NCBI RefSeq assembly: GCF_001613145.1 | Contig: NZ_BDBU01000002.1 | Coordinates: forward strand, 124,001 to 188,000 | Direction: 5' to 3' | DNA: 64,000 bases | From: Nocardia jejuensis NBRC 103114 | GTDB taxonomy: Bacteria; Actinomycetota; Actinomycetes; Mycobacteriales; Mycobacteriaceae | In this document: positions 25,593 to 34,707 of the stretch, piece after piece | Numbering within the stretch: the stretch's first letter is position 1 | How the letters are laid out: the number at the start of each line of letters is the position of its first letter | Translations under genes and position numbers: made by a program | The notes under the pieces: generated by a model | Told to the model about the DNA's origin: nothing | The model's database searches: none | Seen by the model: only the letters and a program-made list of their open reading frames with translations

Positions 25593-26171
25593 ATGACCGT
25601 GCCGACCGGACGTCGTGAGCGCAAGAAAGCCGCGACCCGCCAGAAGATCGCCGACACCGCGCTGGCGATGTTTCTGGAACGCGGATACGAGGCGGTGGGC
25701 ATACGTGACGTGGCGACCGAGGCCGACGTGGCCGTCACCACGGTCTTCTCGCACTTCGCCTCGAAGGAGGCCCTGGTCTTCGAGCAGGACGAGGACTTCG
25801 AGCAGCGTCTCCGGCTGGCCGTCACCGACCGGACGGCGGACGAGCCGCTGATTCCCGCGTTACGGAACGAGATTCACGCCATGGTCCGGCACTGCACCGC
25901 CGGGGGCGCCGCACCGATCCGGGATCTGATCGACCGGACACCCGCCCTGCGCGAGTACGAAGAGTCGATGCGATTGCGCCACGCGGAATCGCTGGGGGCG
26001 GTGATCGCCGCGGATCTCGGCCGGTCGAGCACCGACACGGCCTGCCGTGCGATCGCTCGGTTCGTGATCGGCGCCTTCTCGCTCGCGTGCGAGGCGGTCG
26101 ATCCGCAGGCGGCGGTGGACGAGATCTTCCGGATGATCGACGCGGCATGGGAAGTCGCCTCGCTGACCTGA
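25593..26171 (+). CDS. TetR family repressor
   Basis: 192 residues. HTH region RRERKKAATRQKIADTALAMFLERGYEAVGIRDVATEADVAVTTVFSHFASKEALVF; the C-terminal domain is generic. It is divergent from the MDR oxidoreductase with two copies of one palindrome between them, so it very probably represses both that gene and itself. Confidence 0.88.
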   Translation: MTVPTGRRERKKAATRQKIADTALAMFLERGYEAVGIRDVATEADVAVTTVFSHFASKEALVFEQDEDFEQRLRLAVTDRTADEPLIPALRNEIHAMVRHCTAGGAAPIRDLIDRTPALREYEESMRLRHAESLGAVIAADLGRSSTDTACRAIARFVIGAFSLACEAVDPQAAVDEIFRMIDAAWEVASLT

Positions 26172-26283
26172 GGCTCACCACCGGCGTCGGCGTCGAGTCG
26201 TCCGCCCGGGGCCGCCCACGATCAGGGCTACCAGGCCACGCGCGTGACTGATGCGATGGCGCGCGGCAGGTGCGGACGGTGGC

Positions 26284-26667
26284 TCAGTTGGTGAATGGTT
26301 CGATGGCGATGCGGCCGACCGCGACGTACACGGCCAGGGCGAGGTAGACGGCGTTGACCGCTACCAAGGCGTATTGCCCGAGGCGGCCGTGGGTGATCAT
26401 CGCGCCGATCATGAGCACGATCCAGCAGATCGCGGTCACCGCGACCATGACCGGTGCGATATCGAGGACGGCGGGCAGAATCAGGCCCGCCGCGGCGAGC
26501 AGCTCGAGGATTCCGAGAGTCTTGACGAAGCCGGGGCCGGCGTCGCGGGTCCATTCGCCGCCGTGCTGTGCGGCCAGTTTCTGCTTCGGAATGAAGGTTT
26601 TGCTGAGTCCGCCGGCCAGTGCGACGAACGCCAACAGTCCGGTCGCGATCCAAATGCTGATGTTCAC
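26284..26667 (-). CDS. DoxX-like small membrane protein
   Basis: 127 residues from a GTG at 26667 (AGAGAA upstream); a longer frame runs into the intergenic region without similarity. Four hydrophobic helices with the DoxX_2 pattern: LLAFVALAGGLSKTFIPKQKL and FVKTLGILELLAAAGLILP. These proteins are often induced by LysR or TetR regulators and linked to redox or quinone stress; a precise activity is not established. Divergent from a LysR gene. Confidence 0.82.
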   Translation of the reverse strand: MNISIWIATGLLAFVALAGGLSKTFIPKQKLAAQHGGEWTRDAGPGFVKTLGILELLAAAGLILPAVLDIAPVMVAVTAICWIVLMIGAMITHGRLGQYALVAVNAVYLALAVYVAVGRIAIEPFTN

Positions 26668-26730
26668 AGGTTCTCTTTTCGCGGTCTGTCCGCCGGGGCG
26701 TGTGCCGCGGTGGCAAACCCAGCATCGAGG

Positions 26731-26767
26731 CAGTGCCGAAGTTGAACAACGTAAGCTTCGTGCACTG
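26731..26767. promoter_or_regulatory. Interrupted dyad between DoxX and LysR genes
   Basis: CAGTGC(C)GAAG at 26731-26741 is mirrored by CTTCG(T)GCACTG at 26756-26767, one base out of register. It sits 23 bp before the LysR start and may be the LysR binding region. Confidence 0.45.
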
Positions 26768-26789
26768 ATCGATAACACTGGAGTTATGC

Positions 26790-27680
26790 GTGGAGCTGCG
26801 CGATATCGAGATCTTCCTGGCACTCGCCGAGGAATTGCACTTCGGTCGAACCGCCGAACGCCTGCACGTGTCCCAGGCCCGCGTCAGCCAAGCCATCCGC
26901 ACACAAGAACGCCGGATCGGCGCGGCGCTGTTCGAGCGCACCAGTCGGCGTGTGACTCTGACACCGGTCGGTCGTCGCCTGCGAGAAGATCTGCAGCAGG
27001 TTCACGATCTACTTCAAGCGGCGCTCGCCCGCGCCGAAGCCGCCGGGATCGGCGCCGGCCGGACACTCAAGGTCGGTGTGTTCGGGCACGCCGGATACGA
27101 ACTGCGCCCCTTGATCGACGCGTTCCGCGGTCGCTATCCGGGGAGCGATGTCGTGTTCGGCGAGATCAACGGCACCGAGCCGTTCTCCGCTCTCCGCAGC
27201 GGAGAACACGATGTGAACGTCCTGTGGCTGCCCGTGCTCGAGCCCGACCTCACCGTCGGTCCCACCGTGCTCACCGGCGGCCGTGTGCTGGCGGTGGCCG
27301 CGGGTCACCCGCTGGTCGAGCGGGGCACCGCATCCCTGGAGGACCTCGCGGACAATATGGTCGTCGACTTCGGGCCCGACGCTCCCGAGTACTGGGCAGC
27401 GTCCATGGTTCCCGTGCGCACACCATTGGGCCGCCGCATACCTCGCGGGCCGATCGCACGGACCTTCCACGAGATCCTGTCCCTGGTCGCCTCCGGGCAG
27501 TGTGTCCAACCGCTGGGCGAGATCGCCGCGCGCTACAACAACCCACCCGGGATCGTGTTCCTGCCCATGCCCGACGCCCCGGACATGAACTGGGCGCTGA
27601 CGTGGCGCTCCACCGCCGACAATGCCGCGATCCGCGCCCTGGCCCGCACCGCCGCCGACTTCGAACCGATCCAACTGTGA
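26790..27680 (+). CDS. LysR family regulator
   Basis: 296 residues from a GTG. N-terminal HTH LRDIEIFLALAEELHFGRTAERLHVSQARVSQAIRTQERRIGAALFERTSRRVTLTPVGRRL is typical LysR; the rest is a periplasmic-binding-like effector domain (TLKVGVFGHAGYELRPLIDAFR). Divergent from, and likely activating, the DoxX-like gene. Confidence 0.9.
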   Translation: MELRDIEIFLALAEELHFGRTAERLHVSQARVSQAIRTQERRIGAALFERTSRRVTLTPVGRRLREDLQQVHDLLQAALARAEAAGIGAGRTLKVGVFGHAGYELRPLIDAFRGRYPGSDVVFGEINGTEPFSALRSGEHDVNVLWLPVLEPDLTVGPTVLTGGRVLAVAAGHPLVERGTASLEDLADNMVVDFGPDAPEYWAASMVPVRTPLGRRIPRGPIARTFHEILSLVASGQCVQPLGEIAARYNNPPGIVFLPMPDAPDMNWALTWRSTADNAAIRALARTAADFEPIQL

Positions 27681-27720
27681 CGCAACAGAACTCGGCCGTG
27701 GAATCGAATGTCGATGGCGA

Positions 27721-28611
27721 TCAACGGCTTACGGTCGTCACCCGTCCGACATTCGACAGTTTCTCGGGATTGCGCACGATGTAGAGACCGGTGATCAGAC
27801 CATCGTCGATCCTCATCGCGACGACGGTGTCGACCTCCCCATCGAGCCGGAAGATCAGCGCGGGACGGCCATTGACCTGTGCCTGCTGCATCGACATCGT
27901 TGCCGCCAGACCGGTCAGGCCGACCGAGAGGAACTCGGCTACCTTCACCGCGCCCACGATCGGCTCGAGCACGGCTGGTACGACTCCGCCGCCATCGCCG
28001 AGTAGTACGACGTCCGGTGCGAGCAGATCGAGCAGGCTCTGTAGCTCACCGGTCTCGGTCGCCCGCTGGAACGCGTCGAACGCGACCTTGGACTCGGACC
28101 GGGAAACCACACCGCGTGGGCGCCGTGCCGCGACATGCGTCCGGGCCCGATGGCCGATCTGACGGACCGCGGCCGGGCTCTTGTCGACGGCATGTGCGAT
28201 CTCGTCGTACCCCAGGTCGAATACCTCGCGCAGCACGAACACCGCCCGCTCGATCGGCGCGAGGGTTTCCAGCACCAACAGCATCGCCATCGAGACGCTG
28301 TCCGCCAACTCGATGTCCTCGGCCACATCGGGTGCGGTCAGCAGTGGCTCGGGCAACCAGGACCCGACGTAGCTCTCCCTGCGGCGGCCCAGTGTGCGCA
28401 AGCGGCCCAGTGCCTGGCGAGTGGTGATCCGGACCAGGTAGGCGCGGTGATTCTGGATCTCGTCGAGTTCGACGTTCACCCATTTCAGCCAGGTCTCCTG
28501 CAGGACGTCCTCCGAGTCGACGGCCGACCCGAGCATCTCGTAGGCGATGGTGAAGAGCAGGTTGCGGTGGGAGAGGAATGCCTCGGTCGCGGTCTCCATG
28601 TGCTCGCGCAT
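27721..28611 (-). CDS. sigJ: ECF41-type (SigJ-like) RNA polymerase sigma factor with SnoaL-like C-terminal domain
   Basis: 296 residues from the ATG at 28611 (SD AGGAG). Sigma-2 (AFLSHRNLLFTIAYEMLGSAVDSEDVLQETWLKW) and sigma-4 (IERAVFVLREVFDLGYDEIAHAVDKSPAAVRQIGHRAR) are followed by an NTF2-like extension. It carries the family marks WLPEP in the linker, a DGGG motif (LGDGGGVVPA) and an NPxKL motif (RNPEKL) near the C-terminus. In ECF41 factors the extension tunes activity in place of an anti-sigma factor. The promoter TGTCACA-N16-CGTC upstream matches the family consensus and indicates autoregulation. The divergent gene encodes the expected CMD-family partner. Confidence 0.9.
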   Translation of the reverse strand: MREHMETATEAFLSHRNLLFTIAYEMLGSAVDSEDVLQETWLKWVNVELDEIQNHRAYLVRITTRQALGRLRTLGRRRESYVGSWLPEPLLTAPDVAEDIELADSVSMAMLLVLETLAPIERAVFVLREVFDLGYDEIAHAVDKSPAAVRQIGHRARTHVAARRPRGVVSRSESKVAFDAFQRATETGELQSLLDLLAPDVVLLGDGGGVVPAVLEPIVGAVKVAEFLSVGLTGLAATMSMQQAQVNGRPALIFRLDGEVDTVVAMRIDDGLITGLYIVRNPEKLSNVGRVTTVSR

Positions 28612-28653
28612 GGGCGGCTCCTGTCTGTTCACGCTCGACTCTGTCGTGCACGA

Positions 28654-28680
28654 GACGCTCGCCCGCACGGTCCTGTGACA
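28654..28680 (-). promoter_or_regulatory. ECF41 promoter of the sigma-factor gene
   Basis: On the minus strand, TGTCACA (28680-28674), 16 nt, then CGTC (28657-28654). This is the consensus reported for ECF41 sigma factors and lies about 43 bp from the ATG. Confidence 0.8.
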
Positions 28681-28715
28681 ACTTCGCTCGGTGATCCACG
28701 TCACGCAGTCGGTGC

Positions 28716-28742
28716 TGTCACAAGAACCGGGGCGCCGGCATC
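28716..28742 (+). promoter_or_regulatory. ECF41-type promoter of the CMD-family gene
   Basis: TGTCACA at 28716-28722, 16 nt, then CATC at 28739-28742. The -35 and spacing are exact; the -10 has one change from CGTC. It lies 51 bp before the start at 28793. Confidence 0.7.
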
Positions 28743-28792
28743 CCATGGTCGTCAGTACAGCAGCACCTCGAGCCACGAGTAAGGACAGTGCG

Positions 28793-29278
28793 ATGGAACC
28801 CCGTTTCAACCTGGTCGACACCACCACCGGAGCCAAGTTCGCCAAGCGCTTCGGTAACGCCAGCCTGGCGATCATGCAGTCGACGCTGCCGAAGGCCACC
28901 CAGGATCTGGTGATGCTGCGCGTCAGCCAGATCAACGGCTGCGCCTACTGCACCGACGCGCACAGCAAGGACCTCGCGCACGCCGGAGAGCCCGCGGTGC
29001 GCATCAACCTGGTCGCCACCTGGCGCGAGGCCACGGTGTTCACCGAGCCCGAGCGGGCGGCCCTGGCGCTCGGCGAGGAGGGCACCCGTATCGCCGACGC
29101 TCACCGCGGCGTCTCCGATGACACCTGGGCCGAGGTGCGCACGCACTACGACGACGAACAAATCGCCGCCCTCGTAGCCTTGATCGCCCAGATCAACGCG
29201 GCCAACCGGCTCGGCGTGATCGCGCGCCAGCTGGGCGGTGCGTACGTGCCCGGCGCCTTCGCCGACGTAGCGAACTGA
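28793..29278 (+). CDS. Carboxymuconolactone decarboxylase / AhpD-like peroxidase-family protein
   Basis: 161 residues from the ATG at 28793 (SD AAGGAC). The core QDLVMLRVSQINGCAYCTDAHSKDLAHAG has the CxxC plus downstream His of AhpD-type proteins, which act as thiol-dependent peroxidase partners or in related redox chemistry. It is the standard genomic partner of ECF41 sigma factors and carries a matching promoter. A strong terminator follows. Confidence 0.9.
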   Translation: MEPRFNLVDTTTGAKFAKRFGNASLAIMQSTLPKATQDLVMLRVSQINGCAYCTDAHSKDLAHAGEPAVRINLVATWREATVFTEPERAALALGEEGTRIADAHRGVSDDTWAEVRTHYDDEQIAALVALIAQINAANRLGVIARQLGGAYVPGAFADVAN

Positions 29279-29310
29279 CCGGCCGAATCGCGGCCCGGCC
29301 AAGACAATTC

Positions 29311-29347
29311 GATGACAGGAGGCCGGTGCGCCCGGCCTCCTGTCATC
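29311..29347 (+). terminator. Terminator after the CMD-family gene
   Basis: Perfect 16-bp stem (29311-29326 with 29332-29347) and a 5-nt loop, 32 bases after the stop. Confidence 0.85.
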
Positions 29348-29408
29348 CACGCCGGTAACAGGGCGCGACGTTGTCTCGGCTGTGATCGATAACCGAGATA
29401 CTGTGCGG

Positions 29409-29744
29409 ATGAGGTGGATTCGCGACTACGACGCGGACGAGGACATGTGGCTGCTCGTCGAGCTCGATGACGACGGCTGGCCGAATCGGCAAGTTGATCT
29501 TCGTGGTGCGGACGGTCAACCCGTCACGGCGGCTTCGCTTGCGGAGGTGACGAGCGCTCGGGACAGTGGGGGATTCGTGGGAGTGCAGGTGTACGAACGC
29601 AAGTACGGGGTGCTCTCGGAGGGCAACGCTCGTGATTGGGACGTGGAGGACGGTGTTCCCGAGGAGCTGACGGCCGCGGAATTCGAATCGGCGTGGACGG
29701 CGGCTCGCCGGGCGATCGAGAGCCGAGCCGCCACCGGAGAGTGA
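29409..29744 (+). CDS. Small acidic hypothetical protein
   Basis: 111 residues from the ATG at 29409 (GTG at 29382 would add nine). It is acidic and Trp-rich ([33 protein letters not shown]). No domain recognised; the compact size and acidity recall immunity-type or small regulatory proteins, but there is no toxin neighbour and I do not assign a function. Confidence 0.55.
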   Translation: MRWIRDYDADEDMWLLVELDDDGWPNRQVDLRGADGQPVTAASLAEVTSARDSGGFVGVQVYERKYGVLSEGNARDWDVEDGVPEELTAAEFESAWTAARRAIESRAATGE

Positions 29745-29813
29745 GTGCCGTGTCCACGCGGCGCTCGTTCGGGGCCACTGGCCGGTGCGCCCGTGTCGCG
29801 CTGTGCGCCTTGA

Positions 29814-30236
29814 CTATTCAGGGTCGTCCGTCGCGATCCTGACCGGCACGGAGCAAGAGGCCGCACCGACGGCGAACGTGACCTCCGAGGGCTCCGGCGA
29901 CGCGTTCTCCTCGGCCCGTAGTTCGATGTACAGTTCCTGACTCGCCGCGGAGTCGACGGTGACGGCATCGAAAGACAAGGTATCGCTGCGTGAGTCGGCG
30001 CCCGCCGGGTAACTGGCCCCGGCGTTGTCCGTCAGCTCGTTGCGGCTGAAGGTCAGACCCGAGTCGGGACCGACTCCCACGACGACGCGGACCCGACCGG
30101 TCCCGGCGTCTGCGAGGGGTGTCACGCGCACACCCGCTCGCACGGGCGCTCCGCCCGGAATCGCGGTCACCTTCTCCGAGCTGGGGTCGATCGTGAACGG
30201 ATGCTCGATCTCGCCGGTGAGTCCACTCGTGCCCAT
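29814..30236 (-). CDS. Hypothetical beta-rich protein
   Basis: 140 residues from the ATG at 30236 (SD AGGAG 7 nt upstream). No signal peptide is evident at the chosen start. Alternating hydrophobic pattern with Val/Thr/Ser suggests an Ig-like beta sandwich (GVRVTPLADAGTGRVRVVVGVG, SEVTFAVGAASCSVPVRI). No family recognised. Confidence 0.55.
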   Translation of the reverse strand: MGTSGLTGEIEHPFTIDPSSEKVTAIPGGAPVRAGVRVTPLADAGTGRVRVVVGVGPDSGLTFSRNELTDNAGASYPAGADSRSDTLSFDAVTVDSAASQELYIELRAEENASPEPSEVTFAVGAASCSVPVRIATDDPE

Positions 30237-30825
30237 GTTTCGCTCCTGAACTGGTCGTTCGACGGGGTCGAACGGAACCAACGTCGCCTGCGCTCGAGTT
30301 GGGCGCAGCGACTCCGATGTGGGTTCGAACGAATGCGCCGCATCCGTATCCCCGTCTCGGATCCGGATGGATCCAACTCCGAACTACCCGCTGTGGAGCC
30401 GGAAATAACGAAATCCCCGGTCTTGGTCGATCCGGAGATTTATATGTAACCGACGGTTACAGGTATTTTTGGTTCTCCACATCGGCGGAATCACGACGTG
30501 TTCCGCAGAGTTTACCAGCGGCAGAGAACATGGGCACGTCGGCGTCCCGCGGCATCGGCCGGGTCCGAGAGTGACTCTCGCAACACTCTCCACGAGGCGA
30601 TCCGGGTGATGCTCCCGCGGTGCTCGCGGTGAAACGCCGCACCCTGAGGCGCGCTTCCGTCCCTGGTACTGGGACAATAGGGACAGCGTATGAGGACGGG
30701 TTCGGGTGGCACGGACCAGCGGAAGGTGACACTCACGGTAAGCACCGCGTTTGCGCATCGGTAACCCTGGCGTGAGACAACGGACATCGAACGACCGGGG
30801 AAACTGAGCCGAGAGGTGGTCTGGA
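30237..30825. other. 589-base intergenic region before the NRPS
   Basis: No gene supported on either strand. It is AT-richer than average around 30340-30490 and contains two dyads: AAATCCCCGG with CCGGAGATTT (30408-30440 area), and GTAACC-GAC-GGTTAC at 30446-30460. The second recurs beside the minus-strand tRNA-Leu. The last part should hold the NRPS promoter. Confidence 0.55.
30446..30460. repeat. Palindrome GTAACC-GAC-GGTTAC, copy 1
   Basis: Perfect 6-bp arms in an AT-rich patch. The surrounding TATATGTAACCG and GGTTACAGGTA resemble the element at 42425-42451. It may be an operator, a terminator arm or a dispersed intergenic repeat. Confidence 0.6.
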
Positions 30826-33800
30826 GTGGTAGTGCAGTCGGAGGTTCCGGCGCTCACGCCGTTACTGCGTTCGGCTGAGGCCGCACCACCGCGGACGCTC
30901 GTGGACATTCTGTCGGCGACGGCGTCCCTGTATCCGGATGCGCCCGCTATCGACGACGGCACCGTCATCCTGAACTACGGCGAACTGCTCACCGAGATCT
31001 TCGAGACCGTAGAGCGGTTGCGGGAATCGGGGATTCGCGCGGGCGACCGCGTCGGCGTGCGCATCCCGTCGGGTACGCGCGAGCTGTACGTGACGATTCT
31101 GGCGATCCTCTACGCCGGGGCCGCGTACGTGCCGGTGGACGCGGACGATCCGGACGATCGCGCGCAGCTGGTGTTCGGCGAGGCCCGGGTCGGCGCGATC
31201 GTCACCGGCGCCGGTGTCGCGAAAACCGAATGGGCGGGCGAACCTTCGGGTGCGACGGCGACCCCGACCATCGAGGACGACGCGTGGATCATCTTCACCT
31301 CCGGATCCACCGGCACACCCAAGGGCGTCGCGGTCACACACCTCAACGCCGCCGCGTTCGTGGACGCCGAAGCCCGGCTCTTCTTGCAGGACAACCCGAT
31401 CGGACCCGGTGACCGGGTGCTCGCGGGCCTGTCCGTCGCGTTCGACGCCTCGTGCGAAGAGATGTGGCTGGCCTGGCGGCACGGCGCGTGCCTGGTCCCC
31501 GCGCCGCGCGCCCTGGTGCGCAGCGGCATGGACCTGGGTCCCTGGCTGATCCGGCGCAAGATCAGCATCGTCTCCACGGTGCCGACCCTGGCCGCGATGT
31601 GGCCCGCCGAAGCCTTGGAAGCCGTGCGGCTGTTGATCTTCGGCGGCGAAGCGGTGCCGCCCGAACTCGCTGAGCGCCTCGCCGGAACCGGTGAACGTGA
31701 GCTCTGGAACACCTACGGTCCGACCGAGGCGACCGTCGTGGCGTGCGCCGCGCAGTTGACCGGTAACGGCCCGGTCCGCATCGGACTGCCGCTGGACGGC
31801 TGGGATCTCGCGGTCGTGGACAAGGACTCGAATCCGGTGGGGGAGGGCGACACCGGCGAGCTCGTGATCGGCGGCGTCGGCCTGGCCCGCTACCTCGATC
31901 CGGCCAAGGACGCCGAAAAGTACGCGCCCATGCCCTCTCTGGGCTGGCTGCGCGCCTACCGCAGCGGTGATCTGGTGCGCAACGAGCGAGAGGGCCTGAT
32001 CTTCCTGGGCCGCGCCGACGATCAGGTGAAGATCGGCGGCCGGCGCATCGAGCTCGGCGAACTCGACTCCGCACTGCAGAACCTGCCCGGCGTGAGCGGC
32101 GCGGCCGCGGCGGTGCGAACCACCAAGGCGGGCAACCGGATCCTGATCGGCTACCTCGCCAGCGCCGACCCCGAATTCGACCTGCACAAGGCGCGAACCC
32201 TGCTGGCGGAACAACTTCCGGCCGCGCTGGTGCCCAGGCTCGCGCTGCTGGACGAGCTACCCACGCGCACCTCCGGCAAGGTCGACCGTGACGCCCTACC
32301 CTGGCCGCTACCGGGCGGGGACAACGACGGCGGATCCGACCTGGACGGCACCGCCGGCTGGGTCGCCGGACTCTGGAACTCCATTCTCGGCGCGGAGGTC
32401 ACCGACGCGAACGCCGACTTCTTCGACGTCGGCGGCGGCTCGCTCACCGCCGCGCAACTGGTGACCGCCCTGCGCGAACGCTTCTCGCAGGTGACCGTCG
32501 CGGACCTCTACGACCATCCGCGCCTGGGCGGCCTCGCCGACTTCCTGGACGCGTCGGCGCCCGTCGCGGCCGCCGAAACCCGCATCGTCACGCCGACTCC
32601 GCGCCTGGCGCAATGGGCGCAGATCGCGGCCACCGTGCCGCTGACCACGCTCACCGGTCTGCAATGGCTCACCTGGCTGGGCATCGTCACCAATATCGCG
32701 GCCTGGTCCGGGGCGATCCCGTGGATGCCGCACCTGTCCTGGTGGTGGGCGCTGGCGGGGTTCGTCGTGTTCATCTCGCCGCCCGGCCGCATGACGATCT
32801 GCGTGGCCGGGGCACGCCTGCTGCTGCGCGGAGTCGAACCCGGCACCTATCCGCGCGGCGGGTCGGTGCACCTGCGACTGTGGGCGGCCATCCGGCTCTC
32901 GGAGGCCAGCGGAGCGGAAAACCTGTCCGGCGCACCGTGGATGGTGCCCTTCGCGCGTGCCCTCGGCGCCCGGATCGGCAAGGGCGTCGACCTGCACACC
33001 CTGCCGCCGGTGACCGGGATGCTCGAACTCGGCGACGGCTGCAGCATCGAACCCGAGGTGGATCTGTCGGGTCACTGGATCGACGGCGACCTCGTGCACA
33101 TCGGCGCCATCCGGATCGGGCCCGGCGCGGTGATCGGCGCCCGCTCGATCCTGTTGCCGGGCACCGTGATCGGCAAGAACGCGGTCGTCGCACCGGGATC
33201 CGCGGTGGGCGGCAAGGTGAAAGCGGGCCAGGAGTGGGCGGGTTCGCCCGCGGTCAAGGTCGGCAAGGCCGAATACCCGTGGCCCGCACAGACTCCGCCG
33301 CGCGCCGTGCACTGGGTCGGAGTGTTCGGCGTGACCTCGATGATGCTGGCCGCGATACCGATTCTCGCCCTCGCGGCCGGTGGCGGACTCCTCGCGTGGC
33401 GGGTGCGCCACGACGAGACCCTGCCGCTCGCGCTCGGGCACGCCCTCGCGATCCTCCCGATCGCCACCCTGCTGAGCCTCGCGGTGTTCGCGATCGTGAC
33501 CCTGGTGCTGGTGCGGCTACTGAGCATCGGCCTGGTCGAGGGCTATTTCCCGGTGCGCAGCCGGGTCGGCTGGCAGGTGTGGACCACCGAGCGGCTGATG
33601 GACTCCGCGCGCACGTTCCTGTTCCCGCTGTACGCCAGCCTGCTCACCCCGGTGTGGCTGCGCCTGCTCGGCGCGAACATCGGCAAGGGCGTGGAAGCCT
33701 CGACCGTGCTGCTGATCCCGAAGTTCACCACCGTGTCCAACGGCGCGTTCCTGGCCGACGACACCATGATCGCCAGCTACGAACTGGGCGGCGGCTGGTT

Positions 33801-34707
33801 GCGCGTCGGTGACGCCAAGGTCGGCAAGCGGGCGTTCCTCGGCAACTCCGGCATGACCGCGCCGGGGCGGCGAGTGCCCAAGAACGGTCTCGTCGCGGTG
33901 CTCTCGGCCGCACCGGAGAAGTCCAAGGCCGGATCGTCGTGGCTGGGCAGCCCGCCGGTGCGATTGCGCCGCAAGGCCGGTGACTCCGACGGCGCGCGCA
34001 CCTTCGATCCGCCGCTCAAACTCAAGGTGTTTCGCGCCATCGTCGAGACCTGCCGCCTGATCCCGGTGATGATCACCTTCGGCATCGGCATCGGCGTGCT
34101 GTTCACCCTGGCCTGGCTGGCCGAATCGGCGGGCTACTGGTTCGCCGCGCTGGTCTGCGGCGTGGTGCTGATGATCGCGGGCGGCATCGCCGGTGCGATC
34201 GCGGTGGCGGCGAAATGGCTGATGGTCGGGCGGATCGGGAAGGTCGAACACCCGCTGTGGAGCTCGTTCGTCTGGCGCAACGAGGTCTCGGACGCCTTCG
34301 TGGAAACGGTTGCCGCGCCCTGGTTCGCGCGCGCCGCAACGGGTACCGCGGTCATGAACGTTTGGCTGCGCGCCCTCGGCGCGACGATCGGAACGGGAGT
34401 GTGGTGTGAGTCGTATTGGCTGCCGGAGGCCGACCTCGTGACCCTCGGTGACGGTGCGACCGTCGAACGCGGCTGTGTCGTGCAGACACACCTGTTCCAT
34501 GATCGGATCATGGCCATGGACACCGTGACGCTGGAGGCGGGCGCGACCCTCGGGCCGCACTGCGTCGCGTTGCCGGCGTCCACCATCGGCGCGGGGGCCA
34601 CCGTCGGCCCCGCGTCACTCGTGATGCGCGGCGATACGGTGCCGCGTTCGACGCGCTGGTGGGGCAACCCCATCGCGCCATGGCCGGAGTCGGAGGTGGG
34701 CAGCTGA
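30826..34707 (+). CDS. Pls/PosA-type membrane NRPS (A-PCP-hexapeptide/TM)
   Basis: 1293 residues from a GTG with SD GAGAGG. Residues about 25-490 form an adenylation domain (WIIFTSGSTGTPKGVAVTH at 154-172; NTYGPTEATV; YRSGDLVR). A carrier protein follows (ADFFDVGGGSLTAAQL, phosphopantetheine Ser539). The remaining ~700 residues alternate membrane helices with left-handed hexapeptide-repeat domains (the NRPS_term_dom type). This is the layout of epsilon-poly-L-lysine synthetase Pls (about 1319 residues), which has no classical condensation or thioesterase domain and links amino acids through its membrane part. Product unknown. It is translationally coupled to an M1 peptidase. Confidence 0.88.
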   Translation: MVVQSEVPALTPLLRSAEAAPPRTLVDILSATASLYPDAPAIDDGTVILNYGELLTEIFETVERLRESGIRAGDRVGVRIPSGTRELYVTILAILYAGAAYVPVDADDPDDRAQLVFGEARVGAIVTGAGVAKTEWAGEPSGATATPTIEDDAWIIFTSGSTGTPKGVAVTHLNAAAFVDAEARLFLQDNPIGPGDRVLAGLSVAFDASCEEMWLAWRHGACLVPAPRALVRSGMDLGPWLIRRKISIVSTVPTLAAMWPAEALEAVRLLIFGGEAVPPELAERLAGTGERELWNTYGPTEATVVACAAQLTGNGPVRIGLPLDGWDLAVVDKDSNPVGEGDTGELVIGGVGLARYLDPAKDAEKYAPMPSLGWLRAYRSGDLVRNEREGLIFLGRADDQVKIGGRRIELGELDSALQNLPGVSGAAAAVRTTKAGNRILIGYLASADPEFDLHKARTLLAEQLPAALVPRLALLDELPTRTSGKVDRDALPWPLPGGDNDGGSDLDGTAGWVAGLWNSILGAEVTDANADFFDVGGGSLTAAQLVTALRERFSQVTVADLYDHPRLGGLADFLDASAPVAAAETRIVTPTPRLAQWAQIAATVPLTTLTGLQWLTWLGIVTNIAAWSGAIPWMPHLSWWWALAGFVVFISPPGRMTICVAGARLLLRGVEPGTYPRGGSVHLRLWAAIRLSEASGAENLSGAPWMVPFARALGARIGKGVDLHTLPPVTGMLELGDGCSIEPEVDLSGHWIDGDLVHIGAIRIGPGAVIGARSILLPGTVIGKNAVVAPGSAVGGKVKAGQEWAGSPAVKVGKAEYPWPAQTPPRAVHWVGVFGVTSMMLAAIPILALAAGGGLLAWRVRHDETLPLALGHALAILPIATLLSLAVFAIVTLVLVRLLSIGLVEGYFPVRSRVGWQVWTTERLMDSARTFLFPLYASLLTPVWLRLLGANIGKGVEASTVLLIPKFTTVSNGAFLADDTMIASYELGGGWLRVGDAKVGKRAFLGNSGMTAPGRRVPKNGLVAVLSAAPEKSKAGSSWLGSPPVRLRRKAGDSDGARTFDPPLKLKVFRAIVETCRLIPVMITFGIGIGVLFTLAWLAESAGYWFAALVCGVVLMIAGGIAGAIAVAAKWLMVGRIGKVEHPLWSSFVWRNEVSDAFVETVAAPWFARAATGTAVMNVWLRALGATIGTGVWCESYWLPEADLVTLGDGATVERGCVVQTHLFHDRIMAMDTVTLEAGATLGPHCVALPASTIGAGATVGPASLVMRGDTVPRSTRWWGNPIAPWPESEVGS

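Noticed and set aside
29409..29744. Immunity protein assignment for the small acidic gene
   Set aside because: Small size and acidity alone are not enough, and no toxin gene is adjacent.
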